Positions 41,873 through 51,785 of a DNA stretch of 64,000 nucleotides are shown here, piece by piece. A model generated the notes under the pieces. It saw only the letters and a list, made by a program, of their open reading frames with translations, had not been told where the DNA came from and searched no databases. The position numbers were made by a program, and so were the translations under genes. Source of the stretch: Alteromonas sp. BL110 (GTDB lineage: Bacteria > Pseudomonadota > Gammaproteobacteria > Enterobacterales > Alteromonadaceae); assembly GCF_003443615.1 (NCBI RefSeq), contig NZ_CP031967.1, positions 4,092,001 through 4,156,000 of the forward strand, written 5' to 3'. Position 1 is the first letter of the stretch. Each line of letters starts with the position of its first letter.

Positions 41873-44800
41873 TTATGCTTCTGCGAAGGCTACAGCTTCG
41901 TCAACGTCTACTGCTACCATACGTGAAACTCCAGGTTCCGCCATAGTAACACCGGTTAAGTGACTCGCCATTTCCATCGCTATTTTATTGTGGGTGATAT
42001 AAATAAACTGCACTGTTTGTGACATTTCTGACACTAAGTTACAAAAGCGCCCTACATTTGCATCATCCAATGGTGCATCTACTTCATCCAGCAAGCAAAA
42101 TGGCGCCGGATTTAATCTAAAAATAGCAAACACCAATGATAAAGCGGTTAATGCTTTTTCTCCACCGCTTAAGAGGTGAATCGTACTATTTTTCTTACCA
42201 GGGGGACGAGCCATTATCGTTACCCCAGTCTCCAATAAGTCGTCATCGGTAAGCGCAAGGTATGCTGACCCACCGCCGAACACCTTAGGAAATAGCATTT
42301 TAAGGTCTTCGTTAACCTGCTCAAAAGTGTTTGAAAAGCGCGTGCGTGTTTCTTTATCAATTTTTCGAATAGCGGACTGCAGAGTTTCTAACGCGTCGGT
42401 AAGGTCGTTGTGCTGTGTATCTAAATGAGACTTTCGTTGTGACTGGGTTTCATATTCTTCGACCGCAGCTAAATTCACCGCTCCTAAACGCTGAAGGTTG
42501 GCTTGTGTTTTTTCAAGGTCTTCTTGCCAACGCTTTTCTTCAGCCTCTTCTGGTAAGGTTTCTAAAATACTTTTGAGCGACAGCTGTGTTTCGTCAAGCT
42601 GCTCTAAAATTGTATTCGCGCGTACCCGATACCCTTCAATATCAATATTTAGTTTATCGATATTTGTCTGTCGGCTTTGAATGTCTTTACCTAAAGCCTG
42701 ATGCCCTTTTTCGGCTTCTCGCAACCACTGTTCAATATCTTCAAGGCTGCGCTGCTTAGCGCTTTTTAGTTGCTCTAGCTCAGCTTTATTCTCTAGCAGA
42801 GACTGAAGCTCTGCTTCCTGAATTTCTTCTGGAGACGTAAGATGTGCTAGCTCTTTTTGCAATCTTTCTTTGTTTTTTATGTATTCTTCACGCTGCTCTA
42901 GGTTACGCGTAACCTGCTGACTATATAAATTTTGATGATTTTCAAGCTGCTGCTTTCTCAACGCAAGCTCATGATTTTGCGACGTTAATGAATCAACTGA
43001 AGCGCGCAATTCAGTGTTAGTTCGCTCATTTTCTTCTCGTTTCGCATTAACTTCGTCAATATGCACTTCGTATTCAAGAATTTGCGCTTCTTGAAGTTCT
43101 AACTTTTCAGAAAGTTGCGCTAACTGCTCTTCTTCTTTGGCAAGCATTAACTCTTGTTTTGATAATTCATCATTAAGTTTGGCGCTGCGACTAGACTGCT
43201 GCTTTTGCTGCATTTCAAATAAAGAGAGCTTGTTTTTAATCTGAGCCCGTTGATTTTCTTTTTCAGCTAAGGCGTTTTGAGCCGTATGCTTTCGAGCTTC
43301 ACTTGCTTCAAACGCTTGCTTCGCTTCCTCAATGGAATGCTCAACTTCTTCAATGAGACTTTCAGTGGTTTCAATATCATCTGTAAGCGATTTTATTTTG
43401 TTAGCACGCTGCAAAGCACCGTCATTCACCTCACCCGGTTTCACAACCCAGTGAGTACCTGCCCACAAACCTGAAGGTGAGATTGCGCTAGAAAAACCTT
43501 CAACATCGCTTTTCATTTCGGTATCAGTTAAGCGTTCCACCTTACTTGCAAGATCTTCATCGTCTTCGCAGAGGTAAATATCATCAAAAAATGCGGGAAC
43601 CTGTGCCGGTGAAGTGTTGCTACCGCCAAGCTCAGTTAATAAAGCATGAGCTAAAGAGCCGGCTTTTGCCGAACTTACAAACAGGTTTTCGGTGTACACC
43701 TTTACGCCGGTGGGCAGACGCGCTTTGTTTTTAAGAAGCTCTTGTACGGGGTAGTTTTTTGCGACTACAGGGTCCTTGGCGTGCTGTAATATAGCCTCAA
43801 TACAGGGTGCAAGCTTTTGGCTTGAGCTAATTTGTTGCCAAAGCTTTTCTATTCCCTCTAATAGCGTATCTTCAAAGTTAGAAGCGTCTTGCTGAAGTGC
43901 TTCTAATGCAGATTTGGTTGATTGGGCGGTTTGTAGCTGACCCAGTGCATCACGACGTTTCGCTTCAATGGCTTGCACTTCAGCATGTTGCTTTTGTACG
44001 TTCTCGCTAGCTGCTTGAACTGCCTGTTTACCTTCATCAATATCAAAATTTAGCTCGTTTGCTTGCTCTTCAAACAATGCTATTTGATCTGAGTAGTCTT
44101 CGTCATCAAGCTGTTTTAGCTCGTCTTGCAGTTCGCTAATACGCTGGGATGTGCGAAGCTGCATACTCATTGTAGACTGAATTTGGCTATGACACTGTTG
44201 CACGTCTTGTCGAAGCTGGTTGTACGTTTGCTCTTGCTCACGTGCTTTTGCGTTAAACTCTCTTAGCGCTTGCTCTACGTCTTCAAAACGCGCTTTTGCA
44301 TGTTCCAGTTCAGCTTCTTTCAGTACAAGCTCTGGTTCAATGTTTTCAAGCGCCTCGTTTGATACAGCAAGTGCTTCCTGTGCCTCATCAATAGAGTTGT
44401 TTAGCAACTCATGCTGTTCGTTGATTCGCGTTAACTCTTGCTCTATTTGCCCTTTTCGCTGTTTCGCATGTAGGGCATTTTGCTCTAATCGCGTTATTGC
44501 ATTGCTTGTGGTGAATAACTGCTGCTGCAGGTCATCGATGACTTGCTTGGTCTCAACTTGCTTAGTTTTGTACGATTCAAGTCCGGCTTCGTCACCTTGT
44601 AGTCTGGCCTTCAAATCATCGACTTCTATTTGCAGTGTTTGCTGCTGCTTTTGCAGCGCTTCAATATGCTCGCTATTTTTAAGAAATCTAATCGCCGCAA
44701 GCTGACCTTTTAACTCTCTGGCCTGTGCGCGCAATGTTTTATAGCGGGTTGCAGCGGCAGCTTGTCGCTGTAATTTTTCTAACTGCTTGCCAAGTTCATC

Positions 44801-45394
44801 GCGCACATCGTTTAAACGTTCGAGGTTGTCTTGGGTGTGCCTGATGCGATTTTCTGTTTCTCTGCGACGCTCTTTGTACTTTGATATACCCGCAGCTTCT
44901 TCAATAAACACACGTAACTCTTGCGGCTTAGATTCGATAAGCCGTGAAATCATACCTTGCTCAATAATAGCGTAAGAACGTGGGCCTAGCCCCGTCCCTA
45001 AAAACAGATCGGTAACGTCTCGCCTGCGACATTTGGTACCGTTGAGGAAGTACGTCGACGTGGCATCTCGGGTCACTAATCGTTTAACAGACAGCTCGTT
45101 ATAATTGGCAAATTCGCCCGCGATCCGCCCTGCACTGTTATCGAAAACAAGTTCAACGCTACACTGACCTACGGGTTTCCGTGAAGATGAGCCGTTGAAA
45201 ATAACGTCTGTCATCGCATCGCCGCGTAAGTTTTTCGCTGAGCTTTCACCTAATACCCAGCGAACAGCATCAATAACATTGGATTTACCACAGCCGTTCG
45301 GGCCAACAATGGCTGTCATTTCCCCAAGGAAGGGAATAGTAGTAGGCTCGACAAAGGACTTGAAGCCCGCAAGCTTTATCTTCTTAAGCCTCAC
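41873..45394 (-). CDS. smc: Chromosome segregation protein SMC
   Basis: An 1173-residue SMC ATPase. The N-terminal Walker A (GPNGCGKSN) is followed by a coiled-coil arm, a hinge domain near residues 510-670, the second coiled-coil arm, and a C-terminal head with the signature LSGGEKALTALSL and Walker B FCLLDEVDAPLDD. The length fits bacterial SMC that works with ScpA/ScpB in place of MukBEF, the system of enterobacteria. Its stop lies 20 bp before zipA, so smc-zipA probably form one transcript. No scpA/scpB is in the window. Confidence 0.97.
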   Translation of the reverse strand: MRLKKIKLAGFKSFVEPTTIPFLGEMTAIVGPNGCGKSNVIDAVRWVLGESSAKNLRGDAMTDVIFNGSSSRKPVGQCSVELVFDNSAGRIAGEFANYNELSVKRLVTRDATSTYFLNGTKCRRRDVTDLFLGTGLGPRSYAIIEQGMISRLIESKPQELRVFIEEAAGISKYKERRRETENRIRHTQDNLERLNDVRDELGKQLEKLQRQAAAATRYKTLRAQARELKGQLAAIRFLKNSEHIEALQKQQQTLQIEVDDLKARLQGDEAGLESYKTKQVETKQVIDDLQQQLFTTSNAITRLEQNALHAKQRKGQIEQELTRINEQHELLNNSIDEAQEALAVSNEALENIEPELVLKEAELEHAKARFEDVEQALREFNAKAREQEQTYNQLRQDVQQCHSQIQSTMSMQLRTSQRISELQDELKQLDDEDYSDQIALFEEQANELNFDIDEGKQAVQAASENVQKQHAEVQAIEAKRRDALGQLQTAQSTKSALEALQQDASNFEDTLLEGIEKLWQQISSSQKLAPCIEAILQHAKDPVVAKNYPVQELLKNKARLPTGVKVYTENLFVSSAKAGSLAHALLTELGGSNTSPAQVPAFFDDIYLCEDDEDLASKVERLTDTEMKSDVEGFSSAISPSGLWAGTHWVVKPGEVNDGALQRANKIKSLTDDIETTESLIEEVEHSIEEAKQAFEASEARKHTAQNALAEKENQRAQIKNKLSLFEMQQKQQSSRSAKLNDELSKQELMLAKEEEQLAQLSEKLELQEAQILEYEVHIDEVNAKREENERTNTELRASVDSLTSQNHELALRKQQLENHQNLYSQQVTRNLEQREEYIKNKERLQKELAHLTSPEEIQEAELQSLLENKAELEQLKSAKQRSLEDIEQWLREAEKGHQALGKDIQSRQTNIDKLNIDIEGYRVRANTILEQLDETQLSLKSILETLPEEAEEKRWQEDLEKTQANLQRLGAVNLAAVEEYETQSQRKSHLDTQHNDLTDALETLQSAIRKIDKETRTRFSNTFEQVNEDLKMLFPKVFGGGSAYLALTDDDLLETGVTIMARPPGKKNSTIHLLSGGEKALTALSLVFAIFRLNPAPFCLLDEVDAPLDDANVGRFCNLVSEMSQTVQFIYITHNKIAMEMASHLTGVTMAEPGVSRMVAVDVDEAVAFAEA

Positions 45395-45659
45395 GCATCA
45401 TCCCTCTGATATACAGAGTTATCAGACGAAAGCGTCATAGCTTCAGCCCAATTTGCCTTAACGGGGTGCTGAGTTAGCGGATGATATGCAAATGATGTAA
45501 TCACACAGAAGGTTCTTTTGTTATTATGTTTTGACTCTACCAAAACTAACAGCTTGTAACAATTAGCATTTCAGCGAGTTAGGCACAGAATGCGCCAAAG
45601 GCGTATGATAGAGAAAATAGTTAATAAACAAAGCGTTTAAAAAACGCGAAGGAGTATGA

Positions 45660-46397
45660 ATGAGTTCAGGTGGTGTACATTATTTCTTTGAAGGCTTTTC
45701 GCTAATAAAAACGAAAGGGCTAAAGCGTTTCGTGTTCGTGCCCCTCACTATAAACCTTGTTCTGTTTTCCGTTGCTTTTTATTTCTTGTTCGGCCAAATA
45801 GAAATGGGCATAGCCTATGTCATCGACCTTGTACCCGAATGGTTAGGCTGGATAAAAACGGCTATCAGTTTCTTCTTATGGCCTTTAGCGGTGATCAGCG
45901 TGTTACTCATTTTCGCACTTATTTTTGGCACCCTGGCCAATTGGATTGCGGCGCCTTTCAACGGCGTGTTATCAGAAAAGGTTGAGCGACATTTAACGGG
46001 CCAAGACCTGGGGGATGAAGGCGTTATGTCGTTAGTAAAAGACATTCCGCGCACTGTGGGTCGCGAATTGACCAAACTTATGTGGTATTTACCTCGCGCC
46101 ATCGGATTTTTATTGCTGTTCTTTTTCCTACCTATTATTGGTCAAGTGCTTTGGTTCTTATTCAACGCCTGGATGATGGCTATCCAGTATTGTGACTACC
46201 CTTATGATAACCACAAGGTAGATTTCACTCGGATGCGCTTGCACCTGGGCGAACACAAAGGAAAAGCAATGACCTTTGGTATGATGGTAAACGTGTTCTC
46301 GCTCATTCCCGTGGTGAACTTCATTGTTATGCCGGTAGCAATTTGTGGTGCAACATCTATGTGGGTAAGAGAGCTAAAGCCTACGCTTCGAGGGTAG
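45660..46397 (+). CDS. cysZ: CysZ-like sulfate transport membrane protein
   Basis: A 245-residue membrane protein close in length to E. coli CysZ (253). It carries the signature NWIAAPFNGVLSEKVE in a loop after the second membrane helix and about four to six helices in all. CysZ imports sulfate for cysteine synthesis. It diverges from smc-zipA-ligA, the same neighbourhood as in E. coli. A strong GAAGGAG ribosome site precedes it. Confidence 0.9.
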   Translation: MSSGGVHYFFEGFSLIKTKGLKRFVFVPLTINLVLFSVAFYFLFGQIEMGIAYVIDLVPEWLGWIKTAISFFLWPLAVISVLLIFALIFGTLANWIAAPFNGVLSEKVERHLTGQDLGDEGVMSLVKDIPRTVGRELTKLMWYLPRAIGFLLLFFFLPIIGQVLWFLFNAWMMAIQYCDYPYDNHKVDFTRMRLHLGEHKGKAMTFGMMVNVFSLIPVVNFIVMPVAICGATSMWVRELKPTLRG

Positions 46398-46478
46398 CGA
46401 GAAATAACCCGTTGCAATACCTGTGAAGGTGGTTGTTGAATAGGACTAATGCGTTATCGAAAAAAAGTTTGCGGCCGC

Positions 46479-48107
46479 TTATTTGGTGCCGGTAAATGCT
46501 TCGTACTCAGCTAGCCAGTGGGCCGCCTCTTTTCGATTACCGCTATTGTGGAAAGCTTGAAAGAAGTTCATGGAAATGGGCCGCTGAGCATTTTGCTTTT
46601 CAAGCTGTTGCTGCCAAAGTACCAAATATAAAGGCGGGATCACGCCGCTATCGTGGTGTTCCATGAACGTAATTCTTCGGCTAGGTTTGTAGCTATTAAG
46701 CCCCAGCACTGTACAAGTTTTAGCGCGAGCAATAATAGTTGCGGGGTCTATCGCCAGCCAATTATCTACTGTTTCATGCGGTGCATACCAATACTCAGTA
46801 TCTACGACCACGTTGGGCGGTCTGAAGTCTTCAATTCCGTCTTCATCGCACAGCTTGTTTGCCATACCTTTGCCAATTGGATATTCGTCAGCAAAGCCAG
46901 CAAAATGTGCAAGTTCGTGTACGAATACTGAATAAGCGTCACTAATATCTAAATACATCACTCCATTTTGAACATTCGCTTTACCCTGCTCGGCCACCAC
47001 TACTGCATGGCTAAATTTACCCTTTTTGGCGATATTGGCTAACGGAGTAATATTGCACCCCAAGATTCCCATCCTTTTATAGTTAGCGTCGCATTCCAGC
47101 ACATCGGTTTTGAGCCAAATAGGCGGAGCTAAACAAATAGAAAGGTTTCTAAGGCGCGAATCATCGTTAAATGACTGATAAAGTTCGTGCGCTCGCATAA
47201 TGGTCGCCAAGCTTGTAGCGAAAGGTTGAACACGCTGCAGGCAATTTGCTCCTCCCTCCCAACTGAAATCGTTAGATTGCCTTATTGCTTGCGCCACTGA
47301 ATACGGAGAATAAAGTTTGATGGTCTCTAGCGCTTTTTTCGCTTGTTGATGGCCTTTTTGCGCCGCAAACTTAAAATGTAACTTAGCTTCTGAGGTGTCG
47401 CCCTCGCCCCATAAAAGCCTTGCGTACTTAAACGCGCTTTGCATATCTAAGGTTGCTGTAGCTGCCAGCAGTGGCTTGGCTAACTGCTGTTGACCGTGAA
47501 GTAGATACCAATCGGCCAGTGCAGCTTGTGCAGGCAAATATTCTTGTGAGGCTGCGCGTATTAACCACTTTTCGCGTTTTTCTGGTGAATCGGTAGACAT
47601 CGCGAAGGCTAGTTGTGCTTCCGCTACATCGCCAAGTGCTGCTAAGCGCATAAAACGCTCTGATGCACCCTCTTCACCTAAAATTTGGTACAACAACCAC
47701 GCAGCATCCGCATTTTCTAAACTCACAAGCTTCTCCAGAAAATAGGTCGTTGTATCTTTTTCAATGGAGGCCGTAGAAGAAAAGCCGTTGTTGTAAGCAC
47801 TCTCAAATATTTCGAGCATATGGGCTTGGGCAGTGTCACTACCCTGCTTTGCAGCCAGCCAAAGGAGGGCTAACGCGTTATCTCGTAGATTATTTTCAGG
47901 GGTAGTATTAGCGCTATTTGGGGCAATATTATCGGACTGAGCGCTTTCAGAGGTGCTAGTTTCCTCGCTTTCTGATGAGGCATTATCTACATTTTGATGT
48001 GATGGTAACAGAACGCTCATCGCGTTTGAAATAAGTTGAGGAGCGTAGCGCCCGCTATCGCCCGCAACGACAAGCAGTGCGAAGACTGCTAAAAATAAGC
48101 CTCGCAT
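46479..48107 (-). CDS. Sel1-repeat protein with a putative zinc metallopeptidase motif
   Basis: A 542-residue secreted protein. An N-terminal hydrophobic segment (residues 1-17, LFLAVFALLVVAG) looks like a signal anchor or signal peptide. A Ser/Glu/Asn-rich stretch is followed by Sel1/TPR-like helical repeats (about 70-290; WLLYQILGEEGA, ALADWYLLHGQQ, KYARLLWGEGDT and similar). The C-terminal half includes HELAHFAGFADEY at about residue 395, a HExxH motif with a downstream Glu of the form seen in secreted zinc peptidases. It lies 12 bp downstream of nlpI and is probably co-transcribed. NlpI is a scaffold for cell-wall hydrolases, so an envelope role is plausible, but no substrate is known. 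Confidence 0.8.
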   Translation of the reverse strand: MRGLFLAVFALLVVAGDSGRYAPQLISNAMSVLLPSHQNVDNASSESEETSTSESAQSDNIAPNSANTTPENNLRDNALALLWLAAKQGSDTAQAHMLEIFESAYNNGFSSTASIEKDTTTYFLEKLVSLENADAAWLLYQILGEEGASERFMRLAALGDVAEAQLAFAMSTDSPEKREKWLIRAASQEYLPAQAALADWYLLHGQQQLAKPLLAATATLDMQSAFKYARLLWGEGDTSEAKLHFKFAAQKGHQQAKKALETIKLYSPYSVAQAIRQSNDFSWEGGANCLQRVQPFATSLATIMRAHELYQSFNDDSRLRNLSICLAPPIWLKTDVLECDANYKRMGILGCNITPLANIAKKGKFSHAVVVAEQGKANVQNGVMYLDISDAYSVFVHELAHFAGFADEYPIGKGMANKLCDEDGIEDFRPPNVVVDTEYWYAPHETVDNWLAIDPATIIARAKTCTVLGLNSYKPSRRITFMEHHDSGVIPPLYLVLWQQQLEKQNAQRPISMNFFQAFHNSGNRKEAAHWLAEYEAFTGTK

Positions 48108-48119
48108 AATGCTTTGCGC

Positions 48120-49022
48120 TTACTCTTCGCTAACTACATCGTTGTTAGCTTTGTCACGCAAACGGTTAAGTTCCATTCTTGCGTAACGATGTTCGACGTA
48201 ATCGAACACATTTGTGCTTAGTGCAAGCTTGAAGTAATTCGATGCGATGCCGCTATTTCCGCGTAAGGAATGAAACTTGCCTAAGTAAAAATACGCTTCA
48301 CATAGTCGGTCGGTTAGCGCTTTTTGGCTTTTAACACCGTCTAGCAATGAGTTGAGTACATCGTTTTCATCGACAGTACCTAGAAACAAATCCACCAGTG
48401 AAGTTGCCCAATGCTCATTGTCTAGCGTTGGACGAATAGACGCTAAGTAAGTTTGCCCTTCCAGTTCTGACACATCGTAATGAGCGAAGTAAGCCCACAG
48501 CGCGCGAAACGGGTCGCTGTTATCTTTTTCAAAAAAGCGGTTAAGATCGTTAATCGCAAGTTCTGCGCGACCGCCATAGTAGAGCGCGATGCCACGGTTT
48601 AAGAACGCGAAATCGTACTCTGGGTTAATTTCTATCGTAGAGTCAAAGGCGTCATAAGCCTGAATGAAGTCACTCTGCTGGATGTAATGAATCCCCATAG
48701 AATTATACGCTTCAGCTAAATCTGGCTTTAAATTAATTGCCTGGGTGTAATCAAACTGGGCTAAACCCGCAAGGCCTACACTGTCGTAAAGCATGCCTCG
48801 TTGAAAATGAAGTTCAGCTTTATCTTCATCTGAAAGCGCCGGGCTCGTTAGCACTTGGTTATAGCGTGCAATCGCCATCTCAGAACGCGGGTTAACAGGT
48901 GCAGGCTCGGCTAGAAGCAAATTTCCCATTTGTGGTCTTTCTGAAACAGGGGGTGTTTGCGCACAACCGGTTAAAATAGCAGCGAATAGAGAAAAAAAGA
49001 TGAGACTAACGTTTCTGCACAT
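48120..49022 (-). CDS. nlpI: Lipoprotein NlpI
   Basis: A 300-residue TPR lipoprotein. The signal peptide ends in the lipobox ILTGC (Cys20). The TPR segments (AELHFQRGMLYDSVGLAGLAQ, then AEAYNSMGIHYIQQ and others) match NlpI, which E. coli uses to scaffold peptidoglycan hydrolases (for example MepS) and proteases. Length matches E. coli (294). The gene is divergent from cdd; the metallopeptidase gene follows directly. Confidence 0.92.
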   Translation of the reverse strand: MCRNVSLIFFSLFAAILTGCAQTPPVSERPQMGNLLLAEPAPVNPRSEMAIARYNQVLTSPALSDEDKAELHFQRGMLYDSVGLAGLAQFDYTQAINLKPDLAEAYNSMGIHYIQQSDFIQAYDAFDSTIEINPEYDFAFLNRGIALYYGGRAELAINDLNRFFEKDNSDPFRALWAYFAHYDVSELEGQTYLASIRPTLDNEHWATSLVDLFLGTVDENDVLNSLLDGVKSQKALTDRLCEAYFYLGKFHSLRGNSGIASNYFKLALSTNVFDYVEHRYARMELNRLRDKANNDVVSEE

Positions 49023-49158
49023 GGTAAAAAAGCATTCTATAAAAAAAGAAAAAACCGCCTGAGCATTTAATATACGCTTGTCCGCGGCGTTAATGCCGCC
49101 AACCTTCTCGCATTTGATGATAAAAGTAAAGCGTATTGGGTGGTTAACACAGGTAGCT

Positions 49159-49566
49159 ATGAAGAAAAATAATTTAGAACAACTATCACAACTTGCTTTT
49201 AACGCACAAAAAAATTCTCATTCACCCTACTCCAATTTTAAAGTGGGTGCCGCTGTGCTTACTCCCAGTGGAGAAACCTTTTCAGGGTGTAACGTGGAAA
49301 GCGCGGCCTTCCCTTTAGGCCAATGTGCTGAGGCCACGGCCATAGGAAATATGGTTACGCAGGGCCAAAAACGCATTTCACACATTGTTATTGCTAGCCC
49401 GAACGATGAATTTTGTTTCCCGTGTGGCGGTTGTAGACAAAAAATCGCAGAGTTTGCGCCAGATGAAACGCCCGTGACCATGATTAGTCAAAGTGGTGAG
49501 AAGTTTGAAACCACCATTGGCGAATTACTTCCCAACGCCTTTAGGGCTCACGATTTAGACAAATAA
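49159..49566 (+). CDS. cdd: Cytidine deaminase
   Basis: A 135-residue tetrameric-type cytidine deaminase; start set at MKKNNLEQL, with AGGT 5 nt upstream and the usual family length (about 132). A 27-codon longer frame is not supported. The zinc site is complete: CAEATAI (Cys and the catalytic Glu) and PCGGC (two Cys). It converts cytidine and deoxycytidine to uridine forms in pyrimidine salvage. Confidence 0.93.
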   Translation: MKKNNLEQLSQLAFNAQKNSHSPYSNFKVGAAVLTPSGETFSGCNVESAAFPLGQCAEATAIGNMVTQGQKRISHIVIASPNDEFCFPCGGCRQKIAEFAPDETPVTMISQSGEKFETTIGELLPNAFRAHDLDK

Positions 49567-49589
49567 GTTTAATAACCATACCTTGCAAT

Positions 49590-49630
49590 AAACGAGGCTC
49601 TGGCAGTTTTCACATCTACCAGCCTCGTTT
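49590..49630 (+). terminator. Rho-independent terminator after cdd
   Basis: 10-bp stem AAACGAGGCT / AGCCTCGTTT with an inner CTGG / CCAG pairing, followed by TT and more T-rich sequence. It may also serve the convergent anti-sigma gene. Confidence 0.8.
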
Positions 49631-49666
49631 TTGCGTTTCTACGCATCAATACGACGCATTTATATA

Positions 49667-50335
49667 TCAGCACATCAATGGCTTGTTAGACTGCTTAATG
49701 GACAGTATCCTTCCTTGACTATCAAATGCTAGCGCTACTTGAGTACCCACGTTAATGTCCCCTTCTATACGGCCATTAATATCTAACGATGCAATTAGGC
49801 TCTCAGAAACGACAACTTGCTGATTCTCACAATTTACTAATAACCAATAACCATCTTGTGATTGCAATGTAGCTGGCTGCTGGGTTACCGCTTTAGCAAC
49901 TAAGCTACTCTCAATATACTGGCGAGTATAGGCATTAAAACGTGCTTGATAGTCACTATTGACGTTTTTAGCCAACAATTTATCTTCACCTTCAAAACCG
50001 TGGTAATGAACAATACCTACACTGTGTGCAGCAGTTTGCATACTTGCCAAGTGGCGGCTTTGGAATGTTCCGATGTTGTACACCCCGAGCATGGCAACAA
50101 TAGCAAAAGCCACTGCCGTAAACCGCAGAGTTGATGACGCAAAATAAGCACGAAGATGCGAAGCCAGTGCAGCCAACATACGCTCTGTGTCACTGCCGTT
50201 TGTTTTAGCCTTGTTGTGCGCAAGCACGTTGGCGCGTATCAGGGCGTTTGCTTTTTGAGTTGTTGGATCATTTTGCTTTTGGACCAGCTGACTGCGTCTG
50301 AAGGCTTCTTGTAGCTCTTTATCTGATATAGACAT
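49667..50335 (-). CDS. Putative anti-sigma factor, single membrane span
   Basis: A 222-residue protein of unknown family. The first 85 residues are soluble and helical, a hydrophobic helix (RFTAVAFAIVAMLGVYNIG) follows at about 90-110, and the rest is likely periplasmic. It starts 2 bp after the stop of the sigma factor gene, in the same operon, which is the usual place of a sigma factor's membrane-bound regulator. I see no recognisable zinc-binding or FecR-like domain, so the role is inferred from context. Confidence 0.75.
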   Translation of the reverse strand: MSISDKELQEAFRRSQLVQKQNDPTTQKANALIRANVLAHNKAKTNGSDTERMLAALASHLRAYFASSTLRFTAVAFAIVAMLGVYNIGTFQSRHLASMQTAAHSVGIVHYHGFEGEDKLLAKNVNSDYQARFNAYTRQYIESSLVAKAVTQQPATLQSQDGYWLLVNCENQQVVVSESLIASLDINGRIEGDINVGTQVALAFDSQGRILSIKQSNKPLMC

Positions 50336-50337
50336 GA

Positions 50338-50940
50338 TTACAATTTCTCCAGCATAATTTTAAGACTGTCTTTGGCATATCGAATTCGTGTTTTCACCGT
50401 TTCTTTTTCAGCGCCGCACATGTCAGCTATTTGCGATAAACTAAAACCCTCAAACTGCAGTGAGAGCGCCTCTTTCTGTTTGTAAGGCAATTGCGCTAAA
50501 CAAGCTTTAAACACGTCTTTTTCTAACCCTTTAGCCACATTATCTTCTACCGAAGAGTGCGCATGCTTAACTAGCTCAGAAACAGTAAATTGCTCTACAG
50601 CTTCGTTACTATATTCAAGCCTGGCGTTTTTACGAAACTCGTCAATAAGTGCTCGCCTACCAATGGTGAACAGCCAAGCCTGGAAATTGTCTCCACTTTT
50701 AAATAAATGGCGGTGCTCAATAACTTTTATCCATGTACGCTGGCTTATATCTTCAGCTATGGTGCTATCGCTTAATACCTTAAGAAAATAAAATAGCTTG
50801 ATGCTGTGTAAATCAAAAAGAGCGGCTAACGATGCTTCATCACCTTTTTCTCTATATTGCAGCATTAGCCTTTCACTCACTCCCAGCGCTTTTTCGCGCT
50901 TGCCTTGAAACAGGCTTTGCAAGCTCGCGCCTATACTCAT
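50338..50940 (-). CDS. ECF-type RNA polymerase sigma factor
   Basis: A 200-residue sigma-70 family protein with a region 2 (SIKLFYFLKVLSDSTIAEDISQRTWIKV is its core) and region 4 (LPYKQKEALSLQFEGFSLSQIA, then VKTRIRYAKDSLK) separated by a linker, the ECF plan. It follows the TonB-like gene by 9 bp and precedes the putative anti-sigma gene by 2 bp, so the three form one operon. Target promoters and inducing signal are unknown. Confidence 0.88.
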   Translation of the reverse strand: MSIGASLQSLFQGKREKALGVSERLMLQYREKGDEASLAALFDLHSIKLFYFLKVLSDSTIAEDISQRTWIKVIEHRHLFKSGDNFQAWLFTIGRRALIDEFRKNARLEYSNEAVEQFTVSELVKHAHSSVEDNVAKGLEKDVFKACLAQLPYKQKEALSLQFEGFSLSQIADMCGAEKETVKTRIRYAKDSLKIMLEKL

Positions 50941-50949
50941 AGGCTATCC

Positions 50950-51642
50950 TTATTGTTCTAGTTTGAAATCTAATACTACAACCATACCTAGTTGACTAAC
51001 AGGTTTACCCCCATCCAGCTTAGGCTTGTACTTCCATCTTTTAAGCGCCCGACGTGCTGCTCTATCAAACACACGCTTGGGCTCAGAATCCAATACCTTT
51101 ATATCAGATACAGCGCCACTAGCACTTACCGTAAACCCGAGCTTTACCCAACCTTCAATACCGTCTCGACTCGCCTGTGGTGGATACGTAGGATCGACTC
51201 TAAATTGAGGGGTAGCCTGCATATCACCTTGAGCATTATTTAAATTTATTGATAAATTTAACGCAGTATTAGGAACCTGAGTGTTTATTTCAAAACTACC
51301 TGGGCCCTCATTGGGCTCGGGGTCAATGTCGACAATTTGTTGCGGTGGCGTCTTAATTACCTGCTCAATTGGCGCAATAGGCTTTTTTGTAATAATCCGT
51401 TCTTCTTCAGGCTGATAAATGACGGGTTCAAAAAACACAGGCGGCGCTTCGCTGATATTCACCTTATCTTGCCTGATAAGCTCTGCCATTAAAACAAATA
51501 GTCCGGCGGTTACCGCTCCACCAGCAAGAGCAATAGTGGCAAGGTTTATAGCCCGTTTGTACGAAGGCGCTTTTGCAAAAGGTAGTACGCTGCGTTGTAC
51601 CAGATGTTGTGAATTAGCGCTTGGTAGAATTGTTGTTTGCAT
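50950..51642 (-). CDS. TonB-like energy transducer
   Basis: A 230-residue protein with a single N-terminal membrane helix (NLATIALAGGAVTAGLFVLMA at about residues 33-53), a proline- and Glu-rich periplasmic linker, and a C-terminal TonB domain (YPPQASRDGIEGWVKLGFTV, and RRALKRWKYKP). It couples the proton motive force via ExbB/ExbD to outer-membrane receptors; none of these partners is adjacent. It is the first gene of an operon with a sigma factor. A GGGGGAAC ribosome site precedes the ATG. Confidence 0.9.
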   Translation of the reverse strand: MQTTILPSANSQHLVQRSVLPFAKAPSYKRAINLATIALAGGAVTAGLFVLMAELIRQDKVNISEAPPVFFEPVIYQPEEERIITKKPIAPIEQVIKTPPQQIVDIDPEPNEGPGSFEINTQVPNTALNLSINLNNAQGDMQATPQFRVDPTYPPQASRDGIEGWVKLGFTVSASGAVSDIKVLDSEPKRVFDRAARRALKRWKYKPKLDGGKPVSQLGMVVVLDFKLEQ

Positions 51643-51785
51643 ATTGTTCCCCCTTTTTTCACTAAACGGAGGAACTTAAGTAAAGGGGTGAAAATATTTA
51701 TTGCTTTTAATTCATACTATGGTTTGAGGACAAATTGTATTTCTACTATTGCCCTTGTAGTTTCGAGGGAAAGCTTGGCAGACCT

